Source: CAKZLS01 sp963786305 (lineage in GTDB: Bacteria; Pseudomonadota; Alphaproteobacteria; Rhodospirillales; Defluviicoccaceae). Taken from it: DNA of 64,000 bases. The translations under genes were made by a program, and so were the position numbers. The notes under the pieces were generated by a model that saw nothing but the letters and a program-made list of their open reading frames with translations, did not search any database and had not been told where the DNA came from. Shown piece after piece: positions 35,804-45,691 of the stretch. Numbering within the stretch: position 1 is the stretch's first letter; every line of letters begins with the position of its first letter. Where the stretch lies: contig CAWAYL010000022.1 of NCBI GenBank assembly GCA_963786305.1, positions 62,001 to 126,000 on the forward strand, read 5' to 3'.

Positions 35804-36226
35804 ATGATTATCGGGCTGGGTACGGACCTTTTGGATATTCGTCGCATCGAGCAAACACTGGAGAGGTTCGGGGAAAGATTTTGTGCTCGGATCTTCACCG
35901 ATACGGAGCGCCAACGGTGCGGGCGCCATATCAATCGAGCCGCCCGGTTCGCCCAGCGCTACGCCGCGAAGGAAGCGTGTGCCAAAGCATTGGGAACCGG
36001 TTTTCGCGAGGGCGTTTTCTGGCGCGACATCATGGTCGACAACCTGCCTTCGGGAAAGCCGTATCTAACGTTGGCGGGGGGGGCGCTTGAAAAGCTTGAG
36101 CAATTAACCCCGCCGGGAATGACCGCCGCCATTGAGTTGTCGTTGACGGATGAGTATCCTTTCGCTCAAGCGGTAGTGCTCATTTCAGTGATGCCATCCA
36201 ACGGGCCGGTGCATCGACCGTGTTGA
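35804..36226 (+). CDS. acpS: Holo-[acyl-carrier-protein] synthase AcpS
   Basis: The 140-residue phosphopantetheinyl transferase has MIIGLGTDLLDIRRIE with the Mg-binding Asp, and RYAAKEACAKALGTGF with the Glu and Lys. It activates ACP with CoA. The C-terminal SVMPSNGPVHRPC tail goes slightly beyond the usual end. It is 18 bases after pdxJ. Confidence 0.93.
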   Translation: MIIGLGTDLLDIRRIEQTLERFGERFCARIFTDTERQRCGRHINRAARFAQRYAAKEACAKALGTGFREGVFWRDIMVDNLPSGKPYLTLAGGALEKLEQLTPPGMTAAIELSLTDEYPFAQAVVLISVMPSNGPVHRPC

Positions 36227-36309
36227 TCGACATTGTTTCGATCAAGACGCCGCGTTGATCATCCGGCCACCCAACCATTTCTACGAACGCCATTCAGCGG
36301 GTACTCATT

Positions 36310-37042
36310 ATGGCCCAAGGAAAATCCAGCGGGTTCAGCGAGCTGGTAAAGACAGTCGTTTATGCGGTTCTGATTGCCCTTGCCGTTAGAACTTTCGCTT
36401 ACGAGCCCTTCAGCATCCCATCTGGCTCGATGATTCCGACGCTGCTGGTCGGGGACTACTCTGTTCGTCTCGAAGTTCTCGTACGGTTACAGCCGGTACT
36501 CTCTGCCGTTCGGTTTGCCGCTCATCCCCGGGCGGATATTCGCCAGTGAGCCGGAACGGGGCGACGTCGCGGTGTTCAAGCTGCCCAGCAACAACAAGAC
36601 GGATTATATCAAGCGGATTATCGGGCTTCCTGGCGACCGGATTCAGGTCATTGACGGTATTCTGCACATCAATGGCGAGGCCGTGAAGCGTGAGCGCGAC
36701 GGCTATGTCACGGTGTCGGGCCCGATGGAAAACGCGCGCCGTTTCAATCGCTATATTGAAACACTCCCCAACGATCGGCGGCATGAGATCGTGGAATTCA
36801 GTGACGACAGTTATTCCGACGACACACCGGTCTACATCGTCCCGGAGGGCATGTACTTCGCGATGGGTGACAATCGCAATTCGTCGAAAGACAGCCGATT
36901 TCCGTCCGTTGGCTTCGTGCCGTTCGATAATCTCGTCGGCCGCGCCGAATTCATCTTTTTCTCGATCGATGGCAGCCCATGGAAATTCTGGGAGTGGTTC
37001 ACGACCCTGCGGTTAGACCGCCTTTTTCAAAAAATCCAATGA
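36310..37042 (+). CDS. lepB: Signal peptidase I LepB (one frameshift)
   Basis: About 243 residues, with a single N-terminal membrane segment (VVYAVLIALAVRTFAYEPF). The catalytic Ser is in IPSGSMIPTLLVGDY and the Lys in YIKRIIGLPGD; GMYFAMGDNRNSSKDSR is the last conserved box. After GDY the frame breaks; deleting T 36460 gives DYLFVSKFSYGYSRYSLPFG, as in the family. This is probably an assembly insertion. It processes Sec and Tat precursors and overlaps rnc by ATGA. Confidence 0.93.
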
Positions 37043-37758
37043 TCGGGCATGCGAACAATTCCAGTGAGCGTGACCTGCGACGTTTGCAGTCCGAAATTGG
37101 ACATCAATTCGCGGACATCGGCCTGCTTGAGCTGGCGCTGACGCATTCCAGTGTCGAGGGGTCCTCGGTGAATGGCCATCGCTCCAACGAAAGGCTTGAA
37201 TTCCTGGGCGATCGTGTGTTGGGACTTGTCATCGCCGACATGATATACACGACGTTTCCCGATGAGGAGGAGGGCTCCATGGCGCGCCGGCACGCGGCCC
37301 TGGTCAGACGCGAGGCCCTGGCCGCCGTCGCGGTGAAACTGGACCTGGGCGATCACATTCGCATGTCGCGAGGCGAATTCGGTACGGGCGGGCATCGCAA
37401 TCGGGCCTTGTTGTCGAATACGTGCGAGGCCGTCATCGCGGCGATCTATCTGGACGCGGGATGGCAGACGGCCGCGCAGTTCGTCAACCGCAATTGGCGT
37501 CCACTTTTGGACGCGCAGGCCGCTCCGCCGATAGACGCCAAGACGGCGCTCCAGGAATGGGCTCAGGGAAAGGGATTGCACCTCCCGGAGTACCGTGAGA
37601 CCGAGCGACGGGGACCGGCACACGCGCCGACCTTTTCGGTCGAGGTCTCGGTGCAGGGTCTGCCGCCGTTGACCGCCACGGGTCCATCCAAGCGGATGGC
37701 CGAAAAGGCGGCCGCAGAAGCGCTGTTGACCCGGGTTCACCCGGAAGGTGGAAAATAG
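37039..37758 (+). CDS. rnc: Ribonuclease III
   Basis: About 240 residues: the RNase III domain with ERLEFLGDRVLGLVIADMIY signature, EALAAVAVKLDLGDHI, CEAVIAAIYLDAGW, and a C-terminal double-stranded RNA-binding domain (DAKTALQEWAQGKGLHLPEYRE...SKRMAEKAAAEALL). It processes rRNA and structured mRNAs. The ATGA overlap with lepB implies coupling. Confidence 0.95.
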   Translation: MIGHANNSSERDLRRLQSEIGHQFADIGLLELALTHSSVEGSSVNGHRSNERLEFLGDRVLGLVIADMIYTTFPDEEEGSMARRHAALVRREALAAVAVKLDLGDHIRMSRGEFGTGGHRNRALLSNTCEAVIAAIYLDAGWQTAAQFVNRNWRPLLDAQAAPPIDAKTALQEWAQGKGLHLPEYRETERRGPAHAPTFSVEVSVQGLPPLTATGPSKRMAEKAAAEALLTRVHPEGGK

Positions 37759-37759
37759 G

Positions 37760-38695
37760 ATGGAAAACGGGCGCGGTTCGAGCGAGCAAGGCGACGCCGA
37801 GGAGCCATCGCGATGCGGGTTTGTCGCGGTGCTCGGCGCTCCCAACACCGGAAAATCGACATTGGTCAATCGCCTGGTGGGCGCCAAGGTCAGCATTGTC
37901 TCGCCAAAGGTCCAAACGACCCGATCGAAGGTGCTCGGGATCTTCATCGAACACGAAACCCAGGTCATTCTCGTCGACACGCCGGGCGTGTTTTCGCCAA
38001 ACCGCCGGCTGGATCGGGCGATGGTTTCGGCGGCCTGGAGCGGCGCCGCCGGCGCCGACGAAATCCTTCTGCTCGTCGACAGCGCGAAGGGATACGATGC
38101 GGATACCCGCCGCATCGTCGAGCAGCTCCGGTCATGGAACCGTCCCGCGAGCCTCGCGCTGAACAAGGTCGATCTGGTGGACAAGCCGGTGCTCTTGGGG
38201 TTGGCCGCGGACCTGGCGCGCGACCACGTGTTTCCCGACACGTTCATGATCTCCGCGCGAACCGGCGGCGGCGTCGAGCATCTGGCCTCCGCACTCGCCG
38301 GGCGCCTGCCCGCTGGCCCCTGGCTGTTCCCTGCCGATCAGCTCTCCGACGTGCCCAACCGGCTTCTCTCCTCGGAAATCACCCGGGAAAAGCTCTACCT
38401 TCAACTGAGGAACGAGCTGCCCTATGCCAGCGCCGTTCAGACGGAAAGCTGGGTCGAGCGCGATGACGGGAGCGTACGGATCGACCAGGTTATTTTCGTC
38501 GAGCGGCCCAGTCAGAAAGTGATCGTCGTCGGCAAGAACGGGCGCCGCATAAAAAGCATCGGCGAGCAGTCGCGCAAGGAACTCGAAAGCCTCCTCGAAC
38601 GCCGGGTTCATCTGTTCCTGTTCGTGAAGGTCCGGGAAAATTGGGGAGACGACCCCGACCGCTACCGGGATCTCGGTCTGGAATTCAACGCCTAG
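37760..38695 (+). CDS. era: GTPase Era
   Basis: The ~311-residue ribosome-assembly GTPase has G1 GAPNTGKST, the G2 region QTTRSKVLG, G3 DTPG, G4 NKVD and G5 SARTGGG. A C-terminal KH domain has VIFVERPSQKVIVVGKNGRRIKSIGEQSRKELE. ATG 37760 is chosen over GTG 37748, which overlaps the rnc stop region, because GGAAGGTGG then lies at proper distance. Confidence 0.95.
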   Translation: MENGRGSSEQGDAEEPSRCGFVAVLGAPNTGKSTLVNRLVGAKVSIVSPKVQTTRSKVLGIFIEHETQVILVDTPGVFSPNRRLDRAMVSAAWSGAAGADEILLLVDSAKGYDADTRRIVEQLRSWNRPASLALNKVDLVDKPVLLGLAADLARDHVFPDTFMISARTGGGVEHLASALAGRLPAGPWLFPADQLSDVPNRLLSSEITREKLYLQLRNELPYASAVQTESWVERDDGSVRIDQVIFVERPSQKVIVVGKNGRRIKSIGEQSRKELESLLERRVHLFLFVKVRENWGDDPDRYRDLGLEFNA

Positions 38696-38705
38696 GTTCG
38701 CTGAC

Positions 38706-40179
38706 CTAGCTCTTCTTGTCGAGTTTGACTTCGCGCATCATGAACGCGGGCACATGATCGCCCATGCCGACCACCGGCGTGTCGGACTGGCCGTGGTCAC
38801 GCCGTGGTGTCCGTTTGTTGCCAGCGGCCGCCTGGCTAATGGATTGCTGTGCGCCCGTTTCCGGACGCCTCTGGTGGCGGCGCGCCTCGGCTTGCGGTTG
38901 GGGCTGTTCGGGCGCCGGTTGGCGCGGCGGCTGCGGCGCCGGTCCACGCGATTGCGTGCCGGATCTGCCGGTCCTGCGCCCGCGGCGCTCGCCGTCCGGC
39001 TTGCGCCGACGTGCCTTTCCGCCGGACATGTCCAGTTCCGCGGTCTCCACCTCGGCGACCGTGATGCGCGGTATTTCCTTGCCGATCAGCCGTTCGATGC
39101 CGGCCACGTACTTGCCGTCCTCGGGCGTGGCGATGGTCAGGGCGCGGCCCTTTTTTCCGGCGCGTGCGGTGCGGCCGATACGGTGAATGTAGTCCTCGGG
39201 GGCGGTGGGGACGTCGAAGTTGAACACATGCGACATGCCGGCGATATCGAGGCCGCGGGCCGCCACGTCGCTGCACACCAGCATTCTGATTTCGCCGCGC
39301 TTGAAGCGCTCCAGCACCTCTGTCCGCGACGACTGCGCCATATCGCCATGCAGCATGGCCACATCGTATCCGTGCCGCAGCAAAGAGCGGCAGACGATCC
39401 CGACTTCGCGCTTGCGATTGCAGAATATCAGCGCGTTGCCCACGTCCTCGCTTTCGATCAGATGCCTGAGACCGTCGCGCTTTTCCTTCTGGGTAGCGCC
39501 GCCTTCGCAGATCAGCAGCCCCTGGACCACGGATTCCGACGGGGTAGACGGCGGGCTGACGGTGATTTCCTTGGGATTGTGCAAGAAGGCGTCGGCGAGC
39601 TTGCGAATGGCCGGCGGCATGGTGGCGGAGAAGAACAGCGTCTGACGCATTCGCGAGACGATGGACACGATGCGCTCCACGTCGGGTATGAACCCCATGT
39701 CGAGCATCCGGTCGGCTTCGTCGATCACCAGGATCTTGGTGTCGGTGAGCAAAAGGTGACCGCGATCGAATACGTCGAGCAGACGCCCGGGCGTGGCGAT
39801 CAGCACGTCGGCGCCGCGATCCAGGACCTTGAGCTGCTCGGTCATCGAACTCGCCGCCGATGAACAGCGCCTTCGACAGCCGGTGATACTTGCCGTAGGT
39901 CTCGAAATTTTCGGCGACCTGAGTGGCGAGCTCGCGTGTCGGCTCGAGGATCAGTGACCGTGGCATGCGCGACTTGGCGCGTCCGGCGGCCAGAATCTCG
40001 ATCATCGGCAGGGTGAACGAAGCGGTCTTCCCGGTGCCGGTCTGGGCGCAACCAAGGATGTCGCGCCCCATCAGCACCATGGGAATGGCTTGCTCTTGTA
40101 TGGGCGTGGGCTGCTGGTATCCAGCATCGGTAACGGCGCGAAGCAGGTCGCCGCTGAGCCCCAAATCAGAAAAATCCAT
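38706..40179 (-). CDS. DEAD-box ATP-dependent RNA helicase (one frameshift)
   Basis: About 490 residues: Q motif (MDFSDLGLSGDLLRAV...QQPTPIQEQAIP), AQTGTGKT, PTRELATQV, then after the break IATPGRLLD, VIDEADRML, FFSATMP, the helicase C domain (CSDVAARGLDIAG, HRIGRTARAGKKG) and a long basic RGG/proline-rich tail. The frame shifts at 39848-39849; removing one A of AA (plus strand) gives GGESMTEQLKVL. The tail resembles RhlE-type helicases active in ribosome assembly or cold adaptation. Probably intact in the organism. Confidence 0.88.
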
Positions 40180-40367
40180 GCGGTGGGGACTGTATGACTA
40201 CTACGTAGTGAGAGTAACGATTAAATATTACCACGATCAGTTTCGGAGCATAGGTATTTGCACGCGGAAGTCAACACTCGTTAGACCCTTTCGGTGAAGC
40301 GGCCTTGTTGGCGTTGCCCGCGCTTTGCGATAGGGTGGCTGCCCGGCACCGGACAGGACCTCGAACC

Positions 40368-40910
40368 ATGCTGATTTCCAAGGACAAGTCATGTCTTCTC
40401 GTGGTGGACGTTCAGGCCCGCCTGGCGCCCGCGATGGACGCGGAACAGGCGGTCATCGATAACACCCGGACCCTGCTCAAGGCGGCCCGCCGGCTGGACG
40501 TGCCGGTGCTCGTGTCCGAGCAATACCGGCGCGGCCTGGGACCGACGGTGGACGCCGTCGCCGAATGGGTGCCCGAGGGCGCGGTGGTGGAGAAGATGCA
40601 TTTCTCGTGCATGAGCAACGCCGGATTCGCCGAACGGTTCCGCCGGACCGGCCGGCCCATGGCGGTGGTGGCCGGCATCGAGGCGCATGTGTGCGTGCTG
40701 CAGACGGCGGAACAGCTTCTCGACGCGGGCGCCGACGTGTTCGTGGTGGCCGACGCCACGTCGTCGCGGACACCGGCCAATCACGCCGCCGCCCTGGCCC
40801 GCATGCGCCATGCCGGCGCCCGCGTGGTGACCACCGAAATGGTCGTGTTCGAGTGGCTGGAGAAGGCCGGCACGCCCGAGTTCAAAGAGCTCAGCGCCCT
40901 GGTCAAATGA
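40368..40910 (+). CDS. Isochorismatase-family cysteine hydrolase
   Basis: The 180-residue protein has the catalytic triad of the family: Asp in CLLVVDVQARL, Lys in VVEKMHFSCM, Cys in VAGIEAHVCVLQTAEQLLD. ISC1/ISC2-type domain proteins like this (YcaC/hydrolase subgroup) act on unknown amides, or are nicotinamidase-like. The start MLISKDK is preferred over upstream alternatives because the VVDVQ strand begins a few residues later in relatives. Divergent from the helicase. Confidence 0.85.
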   Translation: MLISKDKSCLLVVDVQARLAPAMDAEQAVIDNTRTLLKAARRLDVPVLVSEQYRRGLGPTVDAVAEWVPEGAVVEKMHFSCMSNAGFAERFRRTGRPMAVVAGIEAHVCVLQTAEQLLDAGADVFVVADATSSRTPANHAAALARMRHAGARVVTTEMVVFEWLEKAGTPEFKELSALVK

Positions 40911-41024
40911 CGGCCCGGCGCCTGGATCGAACGACAAACCGGCGCGACGCTCTTGCCGTAAGATCCGATATGGCCGAAAACATCCCATCTCGTGGATGAA
41001 AACGAACAAGGGGAACAAAGAGCA

Positions 41025-41546
41025 ATGACCGGAATCATCCTGCCCTACCGCGGGGTCTCGCCGCGGATCGCCAAATCGGCGTTCATCGCGCCGACGGCCA
41101 CCATCATCGGCGACGTCGAGATCGGCGAGGACAGCAACATCTGGTTCGGCTGCGTCATCCGCGGCGACGTCAACGAGATCCGCATCGGCGCCGGCACCAA
41201 TATCCAGGACGGCACCGTCGTCCATGTGTCGCGCGAAAAATACGGCACCTACATCGGCGACAACATCACCATCGGCCACATGGCGCTGATCCATGCCTGC
41301 ACCCTCGAGAGACGGCTGCTTCATCGGCATGCAGGCGACGGTGATGGATGGCTGTGTCGTCGACAGCGGCGCCATGGTGGCGGCCGGCGCGCTGATCACG
41401 CCCGGCAAGCGGGTCGGGCCGGGGCAGCTCTGGGCCGGAACGCCGGCCAAACGGGTGCGTGATCTGAGCGTGGCCGACGCCAAGAGCATCGCCGCCACCG
41501 CGCCCCATTACGTCCGCCTGGCCCGCGAGTACAGGGAGCGAGACAC

Positions 41547-41550
<4 letters not shown>
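41025..41550 (+). CDS. Gamma-carbonic anhydrase-family hexapeptide protein (one frameshift)
   Basis: About 174 residues of left-handed beta-helix: MTGIILPYRGVSPRIAKSAFIAPTATIIGDVEIG, IWFGCVIRGDVNEIRIG, TNIQDGTVVHV, ITIGHMALIHACTLE, then FIGMQATVMDG and GALITPGKRVGPGQLWAGTPAK. His residues in VVHV, IGHMALIH could bind zinc. Deleting A 41310 changes the break to HACTLEDGCFIGMQ. YrdA/PaaY-type proteins are common in alphaproteobacteria; catalytic activity is unproven for many. Its stop overlaps the MeaB ATG. Confidence 0.88.
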
Positions 41551-42526
<976 letters not shown>

Positions 42527-42677
42527 TTCCGTAAACGGTCCCGTCGTCCCTGACGCCCATGGCGCCCGGCGCCACCGGGAGGGGGGAGGGGTGTTTCGAT
42601 TTGTCGAAAACAACCCCATGCAAAGTAGCTTTCCCCGCTAAAACGCGACACAACCGCCGCCCACCAGCGAGGGGTGG

Positions 42678-42870
42678 TGCCCGCCTTGATCTGTTGCTCC
42701 CGCCCAATGGCCGCCACCATGTCATCGAAGACCACCACGTAGACCAGGGAGCGTGCAGTCATACCGCTTGGTGAATCCGGGTGTGGCACCGTTTTGGTGT
42801 TCATAAACCCGCCGCGGCAGGTTCGACGTGACGCCGGTGTAGAGCGTGCCGTTCCGCCCGAGGGACTTGC
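42678..42870 (-). pseudogene. GIY-YIG endonuclease-like fragment
   Basis: On the minus strand RNGTLYTGVTSNLPRRVYEH and GFTKRYDC match the GIY-YIG/UPF0213 family. A single-base break (CCC near 42760) leads to LVYVVVFDDMVAAIGREQQIKAG, the next conserved part. The usual N-terminal VYxLxS strand and the C-terminal WRDL end are both missing, replaced by repeat-like sequence, so it is a remnant even if the inner shift is an assembly error. Confidence 0.7.
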
Positions 42871-43035
42871 GGGCGGCGGCGGAGCGGTTCCTGGGCGTGG
42901 TCTACGCCAGGGATGAACAGCGCGCTCAGATCCACAAGCCCCGTCTCGATGCCGTCGAAGCCCGCCGCGTTGTCCGGCCTCGCGGCGTCGAGCCACCACA
43001 CGCCGGCACAGCGGTCCCGGTTACGGTTTAACCAT

Positions 43036-43066
43036 AGCCCGGATGGAGCGAGAGCGGAATCCGGGG
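43036..43066. repeat. REP-like palindrome (AGCCCGGAT type)
   Basis: CCCGGAT (43038-43044) and ATCCGGG (43059-43065) flank an AGCG-rich loop. The motif TAGCCCGGATGGAGCG is a widespread proteobacterial intergenic repeat type. Confidence 0.7.
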
Positions 43067-43148
43067 ACTGCAGCGGATGACGTCACTGTAACCCATGTTG
43101 CCAGACCAATACGTCGGCCATGTGCTTGGTCTCACACCCTCACCCCGG

Positions 43149-43172
43149 CCCTCTCCCGCAAGCGGGAGAGGG
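43149..43172. repeat. Perfect 11-bp-stem palindrome
   Basis: CCCTCTCCCGC, AA, GCGGGAGAGGG. It is preceded by CACCCTCACCCCGG, the typical context of a GC-rich intergenic repeat. Confidence 0.8.
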
Positions 43173-43243
43173 AGTGAGTTTCGGTGTTCGATAAGGCTTT
43201 AAGTCCGAATTGGCCCGCAAGGTGTTGGCAAAGCGCACTTTTT

Positions 43244-43298
43244 CCCCCTCGTCCGCTTGCGGGAGAGGGAGGGGCCCGCGCAAGCGGGAGGGTGAGGG
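43244..43298. repeat. Related palindromic repeat, inverted relative to the one at 43149
   Basis: It contains CCGC-TT-GCGG (43253-43262), GGGAGAGGGAGGGG and CCCGC-GCAA-GCGGG (43275-43288), then GAGGGTGAGGGCG. It carries the same sequence elements as 43139-43172 in the other orientation, about 75 bases away. Confidence 0.7.
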
Positions 43299-43344
43299 CG
43301 TGGCGGCGCATCCCAACGGGCCGGCGCCAAGGCGAAAAAACGCG

Positions 43345-43387
43345 CAAAAGAAAACCGGCGGTCTCGCGTCAATGCGAAACCGCCGGT
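43345..43387 (-). terminator. Intrinsic terminator of phaC
   Basis: On the minus strand ACCGGCGGT...ACCGCCGGT (43387-43354), extended by TTCGC/GCGAG, is followed by TTTCTTTTGC. It begins about 30 bases past the phaC stop. Confidence 0.85.
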
Positions 43388-43417
43388 CCTGTGTTCGCCC
43401 CGAAGGGATCGAGAGGG

Positions 43418-45217
43418 CTAGGCCTTGGCGGTGACGTAGGTGCCGGGGGCGTCGCAGATCACTTTCAGCTTGCCGGCGCCGGGCTCGCGGGCCGGGACCA
43501 TGTCCTTGCCGGAGAGCTTCTTGGCCCAGGCGTCCCAATGCGGCCACCACGACCCCTCCGAGGGCTTGGCGTCGGCCAGCCAGTCGTCCGGGTTCTCAGG
43601 GTTCTTGGTGTTGGTCCAGTAGCAGTACTTGTTGCCGGCCGGCGGGTTGATGACGCCGGCGATGTGGCCGGACGCCGCCAGCGTGAAGCTGTTCTTGCCG
43701 CCGAGCAGCTGGGTTCCCTTGTAGGTCGACGTCCACGGCGCGATGTGGTCCTCGCGGGTGGACAGGAAGTAGGTGGGAGTCTTGATCTTGCCGAGATCGA
43801 TGGGCACGTCCGCGAGGGTGATGCCGCCCGGCTGCGCCAGCCTGTTGTTCTGGTAGAAGTTACGCAGATAGAAACTGTGCATGGCGTACGGCATGCGGGT
43901 CGAATCCGAATTCCAGTACAAAAGGTCGAACGGGAACGGATCGTTGCCGAGCAGGTAGTTGTTGATGACGAACGACCAGATCAGGTCGTTCTCGCGCAAC
44001 ATGTTGAAGGTGCCCGCCATTTCGGCGCCGTCGAGATAGCCGCGCTCGGCCATCTTCTGCTCGAGGTACGAGATGGTGCCCTCGTCGATGAACACGCCAA
44101 GCTCGCCGGGTTCCGAGAAATCGAGCATGGTGGTGAAGAAGGTGGCGCTCTTGACGCGTTCGTCGCCCTTGCCTTCCATATAGGCTAGGGTGGCGGCCAG
44201 CAAGGTGCCGCCGATGCAGTAGCCGACGGCGTTCACTTCTTTTTCACCGGTGGCCTGCTCGATGGCGTCGATCGCCTTGACGGTGCCATCGGTGATGTAG
44301 TCCTCGAAGGTCTTTTCCGCCAATTCCGCCGTGGGATTGACCCACGAGATCAGGAAAACGGTGTGACCCTGGTCGACCGCCCATTTGATCCACGAGTTCT
44401 TGGCCCGCAGGTCGACGATGTAGAACTTGTTGATCCACGCCGGCACGAACAGCAGCGGCCGCTTGACCACGGTCTCGGTGGCCGGGGTGTACTGGATCAC
44501 CTCCATCATCTCGTTGCGGAAGACGACCTTGCCGGGCGTCGTGGCGATGTTTTCGCCGATCACGAACTTGTCGTAGTCGGTCTGGGCGATCCTGAGCGAG
44601 CCCTTGCCCCGCTCCATGTCTTTCAACATGTTCTTCAGACCGTTCACCAGATTTTCGCCGCGCGACTCGATGGTTGCGCGAATCACTTCCGGATTCGTCA
44701 AGGCGAAATTGGTGGGCGACAGCGCGCTGACGAACTGGCGCGTGTAGAAATCGGCTTTTTCCCGGGTTTTTTCATCGACGCCCTCGACCTCGTTGACGCC
44801 CTGTTGCATCCAGCGCGAGGCAAGCAGATAAGACTGTTTGATATAGTTGAAGACGTCGTTCTCTTCCCAGGCCGGATCCTTGAAACGCCTGTCTTCTTTT
44901 TCCGGCTTGATGAAAGGCTCGGTTTCCTGACCCATCATACGGCTGGCCGTATTCTGCCAAAGCGCCATGTAGTCCTGCCACAGCGTCATCTGGGACTGCA
45001 CGACTTGGCTGGGGTCGGCCATCATCTTGGCCGTCAGTTCCATGAAGGTATTTCCCACGCTCAGCGGGTCTTCCATGCCCACGGACGGCATTTTGCCACC
45101 GTTTTTCGACATCCAGTCTTGCAGCAGATTTTGAGTTCGCTCGGCGATTTCCGCAAAAGACTTGGAAAGTTCCGCCGGGTCAGGCATCTGCAGTTGTGTG
45201 CCTTGTTGATCGGCCAT
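43418..45217 (-). CDS. phaC: Class I poly(3-hydroxyalkanoate) synthase PhaC
   Basis: The 599-residue polymerase has an N-terminal PhaC_N domain (WQDYMALWQNTASRM, DPAWEENDVFNYIKQSYLLASRWM) and an alpha/beta-hydrolase core. The catalytic Cys is in the lipase-like box AVGYCIGGTLLA, the Asp in STREDHIAPW and the His in AASGHIAGVINPP. It polymerises 3-hydroxyacyl-CoA to storage granules in the cytoplasm. The length suits short-chain-length class I enzymes. phaA, phaB and phasin genes are not adjacent. Confidence 0.95.
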   Translation of the reverse strand: MADQQGTQLQMPDPAELSKSFAEIAERTQNLLQDWMSKNGGKMPSVGMEDPLSVGNTFMELTAKMMADPSQVVQSQMTLWQDYMALWQNTASRMMGQETEPFIKPEKEDRRFKDPAWEENDVFNYIKQSYLLASRWMQQGVNEVEGVDEKTREKADFYTRQFVSALSPTNFALTNPEVIRATIESRGENLVNGLKNMLKDMERGKGSLRIAQTDYDKFVIGENIATTPGKVVFRNEMMEVIQYTPATETVVKRPLLFVPAWINKFYIVDLRAKNSWIKWAVDQGHTVFLISWVNPTAELAEKTFEDYITDGTVKAIDAIEQATGEKEVNAVGYCIGGTLLAATLAYMEGKGDERVKSATFFTTMLDFSEPGELGVFIDEGTISYLEQKMAERGYLDGAEMAGTFNMLRENDLIWSFVINNYLLGNDPFPFDLLYWNSDSTRMPYAMHSFYLRNFYQNNRLAQPGGITLADVPIDLGKIKTPTYFLSTREDHIAPWTSTYKGTQLLGGKNSFTLAASGHIAGVINPPAGNKYCYWTNTKNPENPDDWLADAKPSEGSWWPHWDAWAKKLSGKDMVPAREPGAGKLKVICDAPGTYVTAKA

Positions 45218-45425
45218 GACTCAATCCTTTATGATCCCTCAGAGCAACGCCGGTTCTCGCGAGAAAAACGTCCCGCGCCGACATCGTTTTGTGTGATAAG
45301 TGAGCGGACCCGCGCGCTGGTCCATGAGAATGTTTATAGCTCGTTAACCACCTTCGGGCAATGTTCAAGTGCCAAATGGGTGCATGCCGTTCGTCGGTTG
45401 CCGAAGAGTGAGGAAGCTTAATGAC
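45218..45425. other. Upstream region of phaC and of the disrupted lipoprotein gene
   Basis: This is a divergent intergenic region with no gene. Its plus-strand end carries GAGTGAGGAAGCTTA directly before ATG 45421, a strong ribosome-binding site that now leads into the palindromic element. Its original target was most likely the OmpA-like lipoprotein. Confidence 0.6.
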
Positions 45426-45427
45426 TA

Positions 45428-45691
45428 TTACCGACTTTCACAGCTCCGTGCCCCGTGTGACGGCCTTCCGAGGTCGTCCGGCCAGGCGCGAGGCGCGCCG
45501 TGATGCTGGCGCATCACAAGCGGCGCGCAACGCCGCCGGAGGTCTCGGAAGGCCGCCCAGAGGGTCGCTTTTCCCGCGTCCTCGGGGCGTCGACGGCGCT
45601 TGACGATGCTTCGGCATCGCCGGCGCACCGCCTCCTGCCGAGGACGCGGGAAAAGCGATCACATGGGGTACGGAGCTGTGAAAGTCGGTAA
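45428..45691. mobile_element. 264-nt palindromic MITE-like element, TA target duplication (IS630/mariner type)
   Basis: Terminal inverted repeats begin TTACCGACTTTCACAGC and are identical for the first 22 bases on both sides; they pair on for 33 of the first 33 element positions if two G-T pairs are allowed. TA (45426-45427) and TA (45692-45693) flank it, inside C...G, so the empty site is CTAG, the preferred IS630-type target. Inside are two further hairpins: 45461-45555, and 45565-45658 with a 21-bp stem and a CGATGC-TTCG-GCATCG tip. There is no transposase. Precise excision with one TA re-creates ATG-ACT-AGC-CAG in frame with the downstream lipoprotein. A second copy was not noticed in this window. 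Confidence 0.85.

Noticed and set aside
43030..43310. CRISPR-like repetition
   Set aside because: The palindromes are few, in opposite orientation and unevenly spaced; no regular repeat-spacer pattern and no cas gene.
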